Positions 52,965-62,296 of a stretch of DNA of 64,000 nucleotides are shown in pieces. Positions within the stretch are counted from its first letter, which is position 1. Each line of letters starts with the position of its first letter. Origin of the DNA: JBBQVS01 sp964657325. GTDB taxonomy: Bacteria; Chloroflexota; Ktedonobacteria; Ktedonobacterales; Ktedonobacteraceae. The notes under the pieces are model-generated. The model saw only the letters and a program-made list of their open reading frames with translations, did no database searches and was not told the origin of the DNA. Where the stretch lies: positions 1 to 64,000 of the forward strand of contig CAZZVE010000009.1 in the NCBI GenBank assembly GCA_964657325.1. Direction: 5' to 3'. A program made the position numbers and the translations under genes.

Positions 52965-54725
52965 CTAGTTAGTACGTCTATCATGCTGATATTGCAATAG
53001 AGTATTTGCTGAACTTCTTGGTACAAAAGGTGTCCGTGCCCCTACCTCCGCTGGTAAAGATTGTGTAGGAAGTGCCGCATTTGGCTCAAGCAAAGCTTCC
53101 TGCTTCCCTTTGGACGATTGATCTTGAGAGTAATAGTAGTAATAAGCATTGGCCCCATCTTTTCGTGTGACACTTTCCTTATTAATGACACAACCCAGGA
53201 CACGCGCACCTGCCTGTGTGAGTAATGCCTTCACTGACTTGACATTCTTTTTGTTCGCCTGCGTGATATCCACGACAACAACCGTCCCGTCTACTTTCGC
53301 AGCAAGAATATTGGTATCAGACAAGCCAATGAGCGGTGGTGTGTCAATAATGACCATCTCCGCGCCACATTGAGTGACCTCTTGAAGGAATTGGGTCATT
53401 GCCTTTGAGTCCAATAGTTCAGGAGGATTGGGTGGTAGAGGACCACTTGGCATGATGCGCAAGTTCGGTATATTCACGGAGTGCATATAAGGCTCAAGTA
53501 AAATACTCGTAGCTACTGGCTCGGAAACAAAATCGTTGGAATGAGCGAGTTGATGTGAGCAAGCTAAGATAGCATTGCTTAACCCTATTTTATCAAGGGG
53601 CAGATTAAATTTCTGATATACAGTTGGGCGCCGTAAATCTGCATCGATCAACAATGTGTTCTTTCCAGCTTTTGCCATAAAAATCGCTAAATTGGCAGCG
53701 ACGGTGCTTTTGCCTTCATGAGGAAGCGCACTCGTTACAGCAAGAGTACGAAGTGGTTTATCTACAGATGAGAAACCAACATTTGTGCGTAAGATACGGT
53801 AGGACTCGACGTTATGAGTGTGTCCTACTGGATTGATAATCTCCTCGCCTTGTTTGTTCTTATCCTTAAGAAAATGTATCTTCGCAAGAATGGGAAATCC
53901 AAGGATTTCTGAAAGTGCCTCTGCTGTACGGACACGAGTATCTAACAATTCAAATAAGACAGCTAGCAACACTCCCAAGAATAAGCCACTTGCAAAACCG
54001 AGAGCAGTGTTAAGTAGCACCTGTGGACGCACAGGACTCAAGCTGACCTGTGCCACCTGTGCCACACGAAGAAAATTTCCGTCCTGTGCAGCCGTTAATT
54101 CCAGTTGTGCGAGGAGTGTTTGCCATTGTGTATAATGCGCCTGTAAGCCACTTAGTTGGGCCTGTAGAACAGCTACCTGCCCCGGCTTGTCACCCTCAGC
54201 TTGTAATGAGGAGATTTGAGAAGTGATAGCGTCAATCTGTTTTCTCGTAGTACCCAAGTCCTGTTGCACCTGCTGCAAAGAACGACTATTATCTTGAGAC
54301 GCTATATCGTGTTGCTCCTTAATGAGCGTGTTCGCAACATCATTTGCTAATTTCGCTGCTTGCGTCGTACTTGAATCTTGTACATCAATCTCAAATAACT
54401 GTGTGTTTAACCTGGGGGTGGATGTTACCATTGCTGAAAGTTGCTCAAGTGTCATGCCTTTGTAGTGCGACGCGACCTCGCTTAGCACAGTATCACTTGT
54501 CGCAAGTGCTGACTCTGTTTGCACAAGTTGATCGCTTGCGAGCAAACTATTGATGTCAGCTTGACTACTCGACGATTGTAGAGCAACTTGGACTAATACG
54601 GTAGACTGGTAAATTGGTGTTGTCAATTTACTGCCTACAAATGCTCCTGATCCAACAACTACAAAGCAGAGAACGATGAACTTCCATTGTTTGAGCATAG
54701 TTGCCCAATAGCGTTCAAACGTCAT
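52965..54725 (-). CDS. Wzz/BY-kinase fusion (polysaccharide co-polymerase and tyrosine autokinase)
   Basis: A 586-residue chain-length regulator fused to a bacterial tyrosine kinase. Membrane segments lie at about 13-32 and 238-262 around an external coiled domain with the coiled coil at 140-210. The kinase has Walker A LPHEGKST (334-341), A' LLIDADLRRP (358-367) and Walker B VIIDTPP near 455. The C-terminal autophosphorylation cluster is AYYYYYSQ near 545. It controls polymer length through cycles of phosphorylation with the CpsB-type phosphatase encoded four genes away. ATG at 54725 follows AAGGA; the leader has a 10-bp tandem duplication. A promoter-like region lies upstream. Confidence 0.93.
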   Translation of the reverse strand: MTFERYWATMLKQWKFIVLCFVVVGSGAFVGSKLTTPIYQSTVLVQVALQSSSSQADINSLLASDQLVQTESALATSDTVLSEVASHYKGMTLEQLSAMVTSTPRLNTQLFEIDVQDSSTTQAAKLANDVANTLIKEQHDIASQDNSRSLQQVQQDLGTTRKQIDAITSQISSLQAEGDKPGQVAVLQAQLSGLQAHYTQWQTLLAQLELTAAQDGNFLRVAQVAQVSLSPVRPQVLLNTALGFASGLFLGVLLAVLFELLDTRVRTAEALSEILGFPILAKIHFLKDKNKQGEEIINPVGHTHNVESYRILRTNVGFSSVDKPLRTLAVTSALPHEGKSTVAANLAIFMAKAGKNTLLIDADLRRPTVYQKFNLPLDKIGLSNAILACSHQLAHSNDFVSEPVATSILLEPYMHSVNIPNLRIMPSGPLPPNPPELLDSKAMTQFLQEVTQCGAEMVIIDTPPLIGLSDTNILAAKVDGTVVVVDITQANKKNVKSVKALLTQAGARVLGCVINKESVTRKDGANAYYYYYSQDQSSKGKQEALLEPNAALPTQSLPAEVGARTPFVPRSSANTLLQYQHDRRTN

Positions 54726-54778
54726 TTTCCTTCCCGTCCCTTCCCGTCCCTAAATACATCCCAGTTCTACCTCTAGAT

Positions 54779-54865
54779 TTTGTGACATCATCACAAAGTA
54801 TCTCTTGCGCTCCAATACACTTTCTATGTAGTACATTGTAAAGCTCAGTATCACTTTACATTGTA
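54779..54865. promoter_or_regulatory. Operator-like dyads upstream of the BY-kinase gene
   Basis: TTTGTGA-CATCA-TCACAAA at 54779-54797 is a perfect dyad with 7-bp arms and 5-nt spacer (close to, but not, the CRP consensus with its 6-nt spacer). Further upstream, TGTAAAG-N10-CTTTACA (54837-54860) overlaps two direct copies of TACATTGTA (54832-54840 and 54857-54865). The 187-nt gap is the longest in the locus and may carry an internal promoter. Confidence 0.45.
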
Positions 54866-54912
54866 TAAAGCGTGCAAAATTCAGTAGTCAAAAGTACTAA
54901 GTCGTCATGTGT

Positions 54913-55863
54913 TCAAAGCAACATTTGTGCATCCTCATGCCTTAGATGAGCAGCCAGACGTTTCAACCCATCTTCTAAAGGCATGGTTGGTGTAAAATTG
55001 TAAGCTTGTGCAAAGAGTTGTGGATCAATAAAAAATTGTATATATTCGGCAGAGGCCCTTACGTGATGGATGTGTGGCTCTACTCCAAAAGTGTGAGCCG
55101 CACGTGTAACGACTTGATTCACGCTCTCACCACGTCCAACGCCTAAATCAATACAACGAATTCCTATCACAGGTGGTGCGTCAAGCACAGCAAGAAGTGA
55201 CTGGACTGCATCATCGATGTACATCGCGTCGATAAAGTTTTCTCCATCCCCTATCACCGTAAAGTGTGGATTATGCTCAAAAGCGAAACGACGCACCAGC
55301 TTCGTGTACAGTTTACGCTCAGGCTCATAAGGTCCATACGCACCAAAGAAACGTACGAGCGTTGCGCGTTTGGGTGATTGGTGATGGAGAGCAGAAGCGC
55401 GAACATACTGCTCAGAAGCCAACTTCGAGATGGCATAGGGAAGAGTTGGTGAGACTGCCGACGACGGCCCCACAAGCCCTGTTAATCCGATATAGACTGC
55501 ACCAGACGAGAGATACACCAGATGATCAAACACATAACTTTGTAGGACATTCAGCATGCTCAGAGTGTTCGTTGTCAAGTCTTGAGCAGGTTGCTCAATT
55601 GAAAAAGGGATGGACGTGTTGCTTGCAAGGGCAAGACAACTATCGAACTCTCCACCGTAGTCTTCTACCACCTGCTGGACCTGTTGAATATTCGTCAAAT
55701 CGCAAGCGACAGGTTGTACATGGCTCAGTTGAGAATTATTTACAAATTCCAAAAATGTACTATTGCCTGGACGATAGAAGGCAACCACCTGCCAGGAACG
55801 TGGAAGAGCGAGCAATATATTACGCCCAAGAAAGCCGGAAGCACCAGTAACTAACAGCCGCAT
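54913..55863 (-). CDS. NAD-dependent sugar epimerase/dehydratase
   Basis: A 316-residue extended SDR. The cofactor motif LLVTGASGFLGRNILLAL is near residue 3, CLALASNTSIPFSIEQP is the NAD-side loop, and the catalytic set is LSSGAVYIG with YAISKLASEQY (Tyr and Lys). RFFGAYGPYEPERKLYTKLV and FIDAMYIDDAV fit sugar-nucleotide modifying members. The reaction (4-epimerase, dehydratase or reductase) cannot be fixed. ATG at 55863 overlaps the preceding gene's TAA (TAATG), and GGGGA lies upstream; an ATG at 55869 is an alternative. It likely supplies an activated sugar to the polymer. Confidence 0.86.
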   Translation of the reverse strand: MRLLVTGASGFLGRNILLALPRSWQVVAFYRPGNSTFLEFVNNSQLSHVQPVACDLTNIQQVQQVVEDYGGEFDSCLALASNTSIPFSIEQPAQDLTTNTLSMLNVLQSYVFDHLVYLSSGAVYIGLTGLVGPSSAVSPTLPYAISKLASEQYVRASALHHQSPKRATLVRFFGAYGPYEPERKLYTKLVRRFAFEHNPHFTVIGDGENFIDAMYIDDAVQSLLAVLDAPPVIGIRCIDLGVGRGESVNQVVTRAAHTFGVEPHIHHVRASAEYIQFFIDPQLFAQAYNFTPTMPLEDGLKRLAAHLRHEDAQMLL

Positions 55864-56870
55864 TAGCATTCCCCTGCGAGCAAATACGCGCGAGTACGAT
55901 AAAACTCTATTGTATTGGCTAATCCCTCGTCAATCGAGATGCGTGGCTCAAAGTCGATCAAACTTTTCAATAAGGTGATATCGGCGCGATGACGACGAAC
56001 ATCGCCCGGTCGCTCTTCGCATTGTCGAGTTGGTATACACATTCCCAGGAGATGTTCGATTTTCTCTTTGAGCGCAATCATACTTATTTCCTGACCAGAA
56101 CCAACATTCACAACGTGACCATGCGCACGGGAACATTGATACAGGTCCAGCACAGCTCGTGCTGTGTCCATCACATAAATGTAATCACGCGTCTGTTGCC
56201 CATCTCCAAATAGTAGAAACTCTCGCCTCTCGAAGGCGCAACGAAGCATTGTTGGAATAATACCTGCATACTGTTGATCGTTCTGGCGCGGACCGTAGTT
56301 GTTGAATGGACGCACGACAAGCGCGTCAACGCCAAATGTAGTGGCGTAGGTACGTACAAGGTGATCGCTAGCAGCCTTACTCGCGGCATAAGGAGTGAGA
56401 GGTTCAAGAGGATGTTGCTCGCTCATAGAGATAGCGTGAGCAGAACCATATGCCTCCGACGAAGAGAAATGCACCAATGAGCCAAAGTAGCCTTCACGTA
56501 ACAATTCACAGAGTATCGACGTAATACGTACATTCGTATCGAAGCAAAACTGTGGTTGCTCAAGAGACGTAGGCAAGGGAATGACGGCAAGATCGAACAC
56601 GACATCCACAGTACCTAACGTAGTGAACGCGTTACGTATGGCATGTTCGTTTGATGCATCAATATGCAGGACTTGTATATCTGCCATTCTACTCTTCGCT
56701 TCGGAGAGATTAGCGGATGTACCGAGAAAAAAATTGTCAATTATGCTTAGTTGCCCGACTCCTGCTTCAATGAGCAAATCGACCAGGTGACTTCCTATAA
56801 AGCCTGCTCCACCTGTGACCATAACATGTTTTCCTGCTATTCCCTTTTTGGGTGAACCTTCTACATCCAT
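55863..56870 (-). CDS. NAD-dependent sugar-nucleotide epimerase/dehydratase
   Basis: A 335-residue extended SDR of the GalE/RmlB type. Motifs: HVMVTGGAGFIGSHLVDLL near 17, the active site FSSSEAYGSAH with YAASKAASDHLVRTY, RPFNNYGPRQND and TRDYIYVMDTARAVLDLY. The RPGDVRRHRADI region near 292 is typical of UDP-sugar epimerases or decarboxylases. The exact reaction is open. Start ATG at 56870; a TTG 3 nt earlier has the AGAGGA site slightly better placed. It is part of the exopolysaccharide operon, coupled to the next epimerase gene. Confidence 0.88.
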   Translation of the reverse strand: MDVEGSPKKGIAGKHVMVTGGAGFIGSHLVDLLIEAGVGQLSIIDNFFLGTSANLSEAKSRMADIQVLHIDASNEHAIRNAFTTLGTVDVVFDLAVIPLPTSLEQPQFCFDTNVRITSILCELLREGYFGSLVHFSSSEAYGSAHAISMSEQHPLEPLTPYAASKAASDHLVRTYATTFGVDALVVRPFNNYGPRQNDQQYAGIIPTMLRCAFERREFLLFGDGQQTRDYIYVMDTARAVLDLYQCSRAHGHVVNVGSGQEISMIALKEKIEHLLGMCIPTRQCEERPGDVRRHRADITLLKSLIDFEPRISIDEGLANTIEFYRTRAYLLAGEC

Positions 56871-56930
56871 CAACCTTATTCCTCTTCTCTATATGTACAT
56901 GGTGAGTGTGCGTATTTCATTATGAATACG

Positions 56931-57722
56931 CTATCTTGAGCGCAAAAAGTGCAAGAAGTGTTTTTTCTCTGCACCGTTCGTACTCTCGTTGTACACAACC
57001 TGACTCTGGCGCAACTCATTTTTCACAATGGTGGTAGGCCATGTCTCTATCATTTGCTGCAAACGTTGTTGACCAACAAGCTTTTCAAGTGGTTGCAAGC
57101 TTTGAGCAACGTTTGGTGGACGCTTGTGCATTCCATGCGCATCAGACGCGATACAATGAATCAAACCCTGCTTCACCAGTACCTCAGCAGTACGTCGCAC
57201 TGTGCTTCCATGAATGCCAAGTACGCTACTAGCTGTCAATTGCGTCAACGCTCCGTGTTGAATCAAGGCAGCGAGCCGCGCTGGGTCTTTTTGAATAGTA
57301 CGATAGCGTTCAGGATGCGCGATGATCGGTACAATGCCGTGTGATTGCAGTTCAAAAATGACCTGATCCGTCTCAGGCAACCACATCGTGTTCCATAGCT
57401 CTAGGAGCAAGTACCGACTTCCGTTGAGTGTAGCGACCCGTCCTGCCTGAATATCTTCTACAAGACCGGGACGGATAAGAACCTCGTGTCCAGCAAAGAG
57501 GCGTAGGGGGATACGTTGCTGCTCCAATACCTGCTGTAACTCGTTGACTCGTGCGCGAATTTCTGTTGCTGAATAGCGCGGATATTCATCATTAGAATGT
57601 GGCGTTGCGATAGCGGCTTCGATGCCTTCCTGTACAAGTGCCTGAGCTAGTACTATCGACTCCTGTAGTGTGGCGGGTCCATCATCCACACCCGGTAAAA
57701 TATGAAGATGTATATCAAGCAT
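56931..57722 (-). CDS. CpsB/CapC-type tyrosine-protein phosphatase (PHP fold)
   Basis: A 263-residue metal-dependent phosphatase of the PHP family. The start MLDIHLHILPGVDDGPATLQ supplies the HxH metal ligands and DDGP; ATPHSNDEYP, GHEVLI, IIAHPERYR and CIASDAHGMHKRPP complete the metal site. These enzymes remove phosphate from BY-kinase tyrosine tails and so tune polymer length; the partner kinase is at 52965-54725. ATG at 57722 has GGAAGGAGGAAAG upstream. The C-terminal 40 residues are more divergent and basic than in Gram-positive CpsB. Confidence 0.92.
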   Translation of the reverse strand: MLDIHLHILPGVDDGPATLQESIVLAQALVQEGIEAAIATPHSNDEYPRYSATEIRARVNELQQVLEQQRIPLRLFAGHEVLIRPGLVEDIQAGRVATLNGSRYLLLELWNTMWLPETDQVIFELQSHGIVPIIAHPERYRTIQKDPARLAALIQHGALTQLTASSVLGIHGSTVRRTAEVLVKQGLIHCIASDAHGMHKRPPNVAQSLQPLEKLVGQQRLQQMIETWPTTIVKNELRQSQVVYNESTNGAEKKHFLHFLRSR

Positions 57723-57752
57723 ATCTTTCTTTCCTCCTTCCCTCGCGCAATA

Positions 57753-59738
57753 CTACATTTGTTTCCAGAATACAGACATATTTGTATCTTCATTCAGTGT
57801 ACCAGTAAAATGTGTCTGCTGAGCATTCTCGCGTAGCAACCCACCCTGTACACTGGTTATCGCTTCATGCAAAGGGAGCATCATCTGTACATGCATTTGC
57901 CAAAGAACACCCGCCTGTCGTTGAACTTCATACTGATAATGCCATCCCCCTTGCTGGTCTTTTACAGCAGCATGAGGAACTTGCCAGTACAGCTTTATAA
58001 TCTTTGACTGCCCATAGGAAATTTTGACGTAACTTCCCCACCTCTCGCGCCCGAACTCATATCCCTTTTCATATACCGGGCCTATTTGTCCAGTTAAGGC
58101 TGCATTGGGTGGTACATAGATATACACAACATCCTGATAGATGGGGTTGCCATAGTCGGTACCAGGAATATCCCAGACGTAATTGAGCGTTGTCTGATGA
58201 ATAGCATTACCTTGCGTGTCAATTGTCACCTGATCGTTCAAAGTGTAGTGTATGAAGGTGTTAGCCTTGTCCGCGGCAATATTTGTATCAACTACCATCA
58301 GGGAATCGCTATCATAGGACTCAATAGTTGAGTCAACATGTGCCAGATGCAACACAGCCTCGACCTCGCTTGCATTGAAGTACAATTGCAGGTCTTTTGA
58401 TCGCAAACCAGCGAGTAGCACTTGCAAAAACTTGGGAAGTGCAGATGATGAGAGCTGATGCACATGTTCAAGAAAATGTTCCGCCAACAGCTCGCTGAAG
58501 CGTTTTCGGAGCGATGAATGTCCATCCGGTGACGCAATTGTATCAGGACCTTCCCCGGCAGCTCCTAACTGATGGAAGTGGATTTGCGTGATGATATTCT
58601 CTGGAGTGATAGTTTCCTGATATTCTGGCATGTAGATGGGACCAGTAATAGCGAGTGCCTTCTGAATCAGGACGGGTGTTAGCGCAATCACTCCTTGCAC
58701 TGGCACTTTCCCCCCTTCTCGATGGTAGTTTTGCTCACCGTACTGGGCGGATGTTGGAAAGTTCGCACTGAGATTAGAGTCCCGTAAACTCCAACTTTCA
58801 TGAGACAATGGAAACCATGAGTATGCAGGCGGATAGGGTATGGTATTTCCTTGTGTCACAAAAGGGTGGTCAAGCAGGTCTACATCAGTAATATTTGCCT
58901 TGAGCAATCGCCCTCCTGACAGTGTGGCGATACCATAATTTCCAATAAAGCCACCACCGGGACGTAGTTCGCTTGAGTCAAGCATCTCAATTAAAAATGA
59001 TGTAGGTGTACCAACACCAAGCAGGTTTGGAAGTGCCGGGAGTAGTTTCTCAAAAACACTCAGCCATTGACGCGCAGTCGGTATCTCCATCTGCACGACA
59101 CCTAGCATCTTACTGAGTCGCGGGCTGAATTGTACATCACCCGGTTTCACCTGGCTCAGCAGGTCGAGTGCGTGTGAAAGTTTGGTAATAACTTGCAGTG
59201 CATTCTGGCGGATACTCAGCATGTCGGCAGAAGTAAGCCCTTTTCCCTTGCTGCTCAGCGGATTTTGAAATCGCGTTATCAATGTACGAAGCAACGTGCA
59301 TCCTACTACTCCTGCCTGTGCAACATTGAGAGCCGCTGGTACCAGCGTAAAGGCTGCTTGCAGTTCACCTCCATAGACAGGAAGATGTGTACTGACTCCT
59401 GGCACACTCTGAAGGTTTGCCTGTAGACGTGTAAAATCACTTTCCGCGCTCCCAAACTCATGCTGTACACTATCAATAGTGTTCAACTCGAAGAGATGTT
59501 GCGAACCTCCTTTGAAAATCGTTTCGACCTGCTGTAAGTGTTGCACACCTTCATTTGCTAACGATGTATCTTGTCGATACTGCGATACGGACATCTGATA
59601 GCCGACAAATGTGGTCGAACTGATGGCGCAAAGCAAAAATACTATACCTATAATCGACAAGAGCAAACGCCTTCGTCTTTTCGTAGGAGGAGGCGAAGAG
59701 ACACGTACAGCAGTCAGATATTCTTGCTTACTCTTCAC
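57753..59738 (-). CDS. DUF4012 exported protein
   Basis: A 661-residue protein with an N-terminal membrane segment (about residues 24-46) and a large external DUF4012 region. The signature LIEMLDSSELRPGGGFIGNYG lies near 247, followed by LLKANITDVDLLDHPF and FPTSAQYGEQNY. The family is common in Gram-positive and Chloroflexota polysaccharide loci and is thought to act on cell-surface glycans, but no reaction is proven. The start is GTG at 59738 and overlaps the dehydratase stop by 4 nt. No catalytic residues can be named. Confidence 0.85.
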   Translation of the reverse strand: MKSKQEYLTAVRVSSPPPTKRRRRLLLSIIGIVFLLCAISSTTFVGYQMSVSQYRQDTSLANEGVQHLQQVETIFKGGSQHLFELNTIDSVQHEFGSAESDFTRLQANLQSVPGVSTHLPVYGGELQAAFTLVPAALNVAQAGVVGCTLLRTLITRFQNPLSSKGKGLTSADMLSIRQNALQVITKLSHALDLLSQVKPGDVQFSPRLSKMLGVVQMEIPTARQWLSVFEKLLPALPNLLGVGTPTSFLIEMLDSSELRPGGGFIGNYGIATLSGGRLLKANITDVDLLDHPFVTQGNTIPYPPAYSWFPLSHESWSLRDSNLSANFPTSAQYGEQNYHREGGKVPVQGVIALTPVLIQKALAITGPIYMPEYQETITPENIITQIHFHQLGAAGEGPDTIASPDGHSSLRKRFSELLAEHFLEHVHQLSSSALPKFLQVLLAGLRSKDLQLYFNASEVEAVLHLAHVDSTIESYDSDSLMVVDTNIAADKANTFIHYTLNDQVTIDTQGNAIHQTTLNYVWDIPGTDYGNPIYQDVVYIYVPPNAALTGQIGPVYEKGYEFGRERWGSYVKISYGQSKIIKLYWQVPHAAVKDQQGGWHYQYEVQRQAGVLWQMHVQMMLPLHEAITSVQGGLLRENAQQTHFTGTLNEDTNMSVFWKQM

Positions 59739-60964
59739 TTTGCCAACCTCTCCTGGTTATATGCAGCCGTTAGTTCCATAGGAGTTGTTGAAAGAGTGTG
59801 AAGCGGCAAGATATCAATAGACGAGAGAAGATTTGTGGCACTGAAAGATGGCGTCGCAACTTCTTGTTTGCGTACAATAGTAAGTAAAGAATTGCGCAAG
59901 ACCGACACATCCTCTTGATACAACTTGTTCTCTAGCATCTGCATCCACTGTGCAATGGTCGAGCGCGTGGGCACATGTGTTTGACGATGAACGCAGAAAA
60001 TCTTGCTATAGCTTGTTGGTTGCAATTCCTCATCTGCCGCCACTAATTTCTCGTGCAGACACTCGCCTGGTCGTAGACCAGTGTACACAATATCGATGTC
60101 TTTCTTCAAAGAGGAACGCTGACTATGAATCATCCTGGTTGCAAGGTCAAGAATGCGTATAGGACTTCCCATATCCAGCAAATAGAGACAACTCTGATGC
60201 GCAATCGCGGCTGTAAGGATTACTAGCCCACAGGCTTCAGAAATAGTCATGAAGTAACGGGTAGCTTCGGGATGCGTTACCGTTACTGGCCCGCCTCGCT
60301 CAATCTGTTGAGCAAAAATTGGAATGACGCTACCACGGCTTCCCATGACATTACCAAAACGTACCGAGGAGAAGCTGGTTGTTTCTTCAACATCTTGCAT
60401 GCCTTGTGACTGCACAATAAGTTCGCCGATGCGCTTTGAGGCACCCAGGACGCTCACTGGTTCAGCAGCCTTATCGCTAGAAATAAACACGAAACGTGCT
60501 ACTCCATTTTCACGCGCAAGACTACACAAGGAATAAGTTGCGAGCACATTCGTACGTATAGCTTCAATAGGGTGCTGTTCAAGCAGTGGCACATGTTTAT
60601 AGGCGGCTGCGTGAAAAACAATGTGTGGGCTTGTCTCGGCGAAAATACGTCGCATTCGCGCCTTATTTGTGATATCACCTATGCACACACGAAGACGATC
60701 CGCAAACGGATGTGTTCGCACGCTTTCCGCGAGATCAAACAGGCCCGTTTCGTTATTATCAAGCGCAATAAGGTACTCAGGCTCATCGTTAAGTATCAAG
60801 CGGCACAGTTCCGAACCAATTGATCCCGCGGCCCCTGTGACGAGCACAGCCTGTCCTCGTAAAAGTGCATATGTCTCTGCCGTTCGGAGGGGAACTACCT
60901 CACGGTCTAACAGTTCCGCCACATTAATAGGCTGGCGATAACCCGTATGTAAGAATTGATTCAT
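59735..60964 (-). CDS. NDP-sugar 4,6-dehydratase (CapD/PglF-like, soluble)
   Basis: A 409-residue dehydratase of the polysaccharide biosynthesis protein (CapD/FlaA1/PglF) family. Motifs: VLVTGAAGSIGSELCRLIL near 47, HAAAYKHVPLLEQHPIEAI near 128, the active site FISSDKAAEPVSVLGASKR and SVRFGNVMGSRGSVIPIF. In PglF and WbpM the domain follows membrane helices; here the first 40 residues are soluble, so it is a short form. With the DegT aminotransferase upstream it could make a UDP-4-amino-4,6-dideoxy sugar. ATG at 60964 with GATGAGGAT upstream is chosen over the GTG-type longer frame. Confidence 0.92.
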   Translation of the reverse strand: MNQFLHTGYRQPINVAELLDREVVPLRTAETYALLRGQAVLVTGAAGSIGSELCRLILNDEPEYLIALDNNETGLFDLAESVRTHPFADRLRVCIGDITNKARMRRIFAETSPHIVFHAAAYKHVPLLEQHPIEAIRTNVLATYSLCSLARENGVARFVFISSDKAAEPVSVLGASKRIGELIVQSQGMQDVEETTSFSSVRFGNVMGSRGSVIPIFAQQIERGGPVTVTHPEATRYFMTISEACGLVILTAAIAHQSCLYLLDMGSPIRILDLATRMIHSQRSSLKKDIDIVYTGLRPGECLHEKLVAADEELQPTSYSKIFCVHRQTHVPTRSTIAQWMQMLENKLYQEDVSVLRNSLLTIVRKQEVATPSFSATNLLSSIDILPLHTLSTTPMELTAAYNQERLAK

Positions 60965-61063
60965 AATTCCATCCTCATCCTTCCACTTTCCCACTCACCT
61001 CTGACTCTCTATTTGAGAGAAATGAATATATTGAAGAGAGGATATAGCTCTCTTCAGACTTCT

Positions 61064-62296
61064 TTATTTTGTGTGTGTCATGATAATTTGCTTCACAGCA
61101 GCGATGACATCTTCCACATCCTCTTCAGTCATCCCCGGATAGATAGGTAGAGAAATGGCCCTTTCGTAAGCGGAAAGCGCGACAGGAAAATCATCGCGCT
61201 TCAATCCATAGGTGTTGCGATAGAAGGGATGCAGGTGAAGTGGAATAAAATGAACACTCGTGCCAATTTGTGCCGCCGTCAATGCCTTGATACAGTCATC
61301 ACGACCGATGCTAAGGCGTTCCAAGCGCAAACGTAAGATATAGAGATGCCACGCATGTTCACAATGCGCTGGATTTGGAGGCGTTTCCACTTCGGGCCAC
61401 TGCTGAAATGCCTGTGTATATCGCTGTGCGATACTTCGTCTACGAGCCAGCAATGCCTCACTGCGCTCCAGTTGATGTAGACCAATCGAGGCTGCAATGT
61501 CGGTCATATTATACTTATAACCAGCTTCTAGTACCTCGTAATACCAGTTTCCCTCTTTACTATAGCGTTTCCATGCGTCACGACTGATACCATGAAGCGA
61601 CATAAGCGAGGCATGTTGTGCGTACTGCTCGTTCGCCGTAGTGAGCATTCCCCCTTCACCCGTAGATAACGTTTTTGTTGCATAAAAGCTGAATGCCGTC
61701 ATATCGCTGATCGAACCAATCATACGTCCCCGATACTTCGCGGGAAAAGCATGTGCGGCATCCTCAATAACAGGGATGTTATGCCGATGTGCGATATCAA
61801 GAATGGCGTCTAGTTCGGCAGATAAGCCAGCTATATGTACGACGATGATCGCCTTTGTCTTTGATGTGATACGCTGCTCTAACAGATCTGGGTCAAGATT
61901 ACATGTCACAGGATCGACATCGACAAAGACAGGACGCGCATGATGATAGACAACAACTTCAGCCGTGGCAGTAAAAGTGTAAACAGGAACAATTACCTCG
62001 TCACCTGCCTGTAGCCCAATAGCACTAAGCGCAAGGTGCATTGCGGCAGTCGCGGAATTAACCGCGACTGCGTGGGGAGCAAGTACGCGCTCCGCAAATG
62101 CATGTTCAAAACGTTTTGTCTTGGGACCAGTAGTGAGCCAACCAGAACGCAACGTGTCTACCACCTCGTCAATCTCAACCTGCGTGATATGCGGTACGGC
62201 GAACGGTAAAAAGCTTGTTCGCGGCATACGAGAATGCGCGTTCTCTGGCTCCTGAGTGACTGTTACTCCTGCTTTACGTTGAAATTTAGACTCCAT
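61064..62296 (-). CDS. DegT/DnrJ/EryC1-family sugar aminotransferase
   Basis: A 410-residue PLP enzyme that transfers an amino group to a keto-sugar nucleotide. Motifs: GWLTTGPKTKRFEHAFAERV, ALSAIGLQAGDEVIVPVYTF, IIVVHIAGLSAELDAILDIA, VIEDAAHAFPAKYRGRMIGS and the PLP lysine in FSFYATKTLSTGEGGML. The C-terminus has the acceptor-side HAWHLYILRL and SVHFIPLHLHPFY. It fits PglE/PseC/ArnB-type roles; the adjacent 4,6-dehydratase supplies the 4-keto sugar. The ATG at 62296 overlaps the sugar transferase stop by 11 nt. Confidence 0.92.
   Translation of the reverse strand: MESKFQRKAGVTVTQEPENAHSRMPRTSFLPFAVPHITQVEIDEVVDTLRSGWLTTGPKTKRFEHAFAERVLAPHAVAVNSATAAMHLALSAIGLQAGDEVIVPVYTFTATAEVVVYHHARPVFVDVDPVTCNLDPDLLEQRITSKTKAIIVVHIAGLSAELDAILDIAHRHNIPVIEDAAHAFPAKYRGRMIGSISDMTAFSFYATKTLSTGEGGMLTTANEQYAQHASLMSLHGISRDAWKRYSKEGNWYYEVLEAGYKYNMTDIAASIGLHQLERSEALLARRRSIAQRYTQAFQQWPEVETPPNPAHCEHAWHLYILRLRLERLSIGRDDCIKALTAAQIGTSVHFIPLHLHPFYRNTYGLKRDDFPVALSAYERAISLPIYPGMTEEDVEDVIAAVKQIIMTHTK

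Noticed and set aside
54726..54755. Tandem TTCCCGTCCC duplication as a regulatory repeat
   Set aside because: Only two copies of a 10-bp unit next to the ribosome site; probably replication slippage with no clear function.
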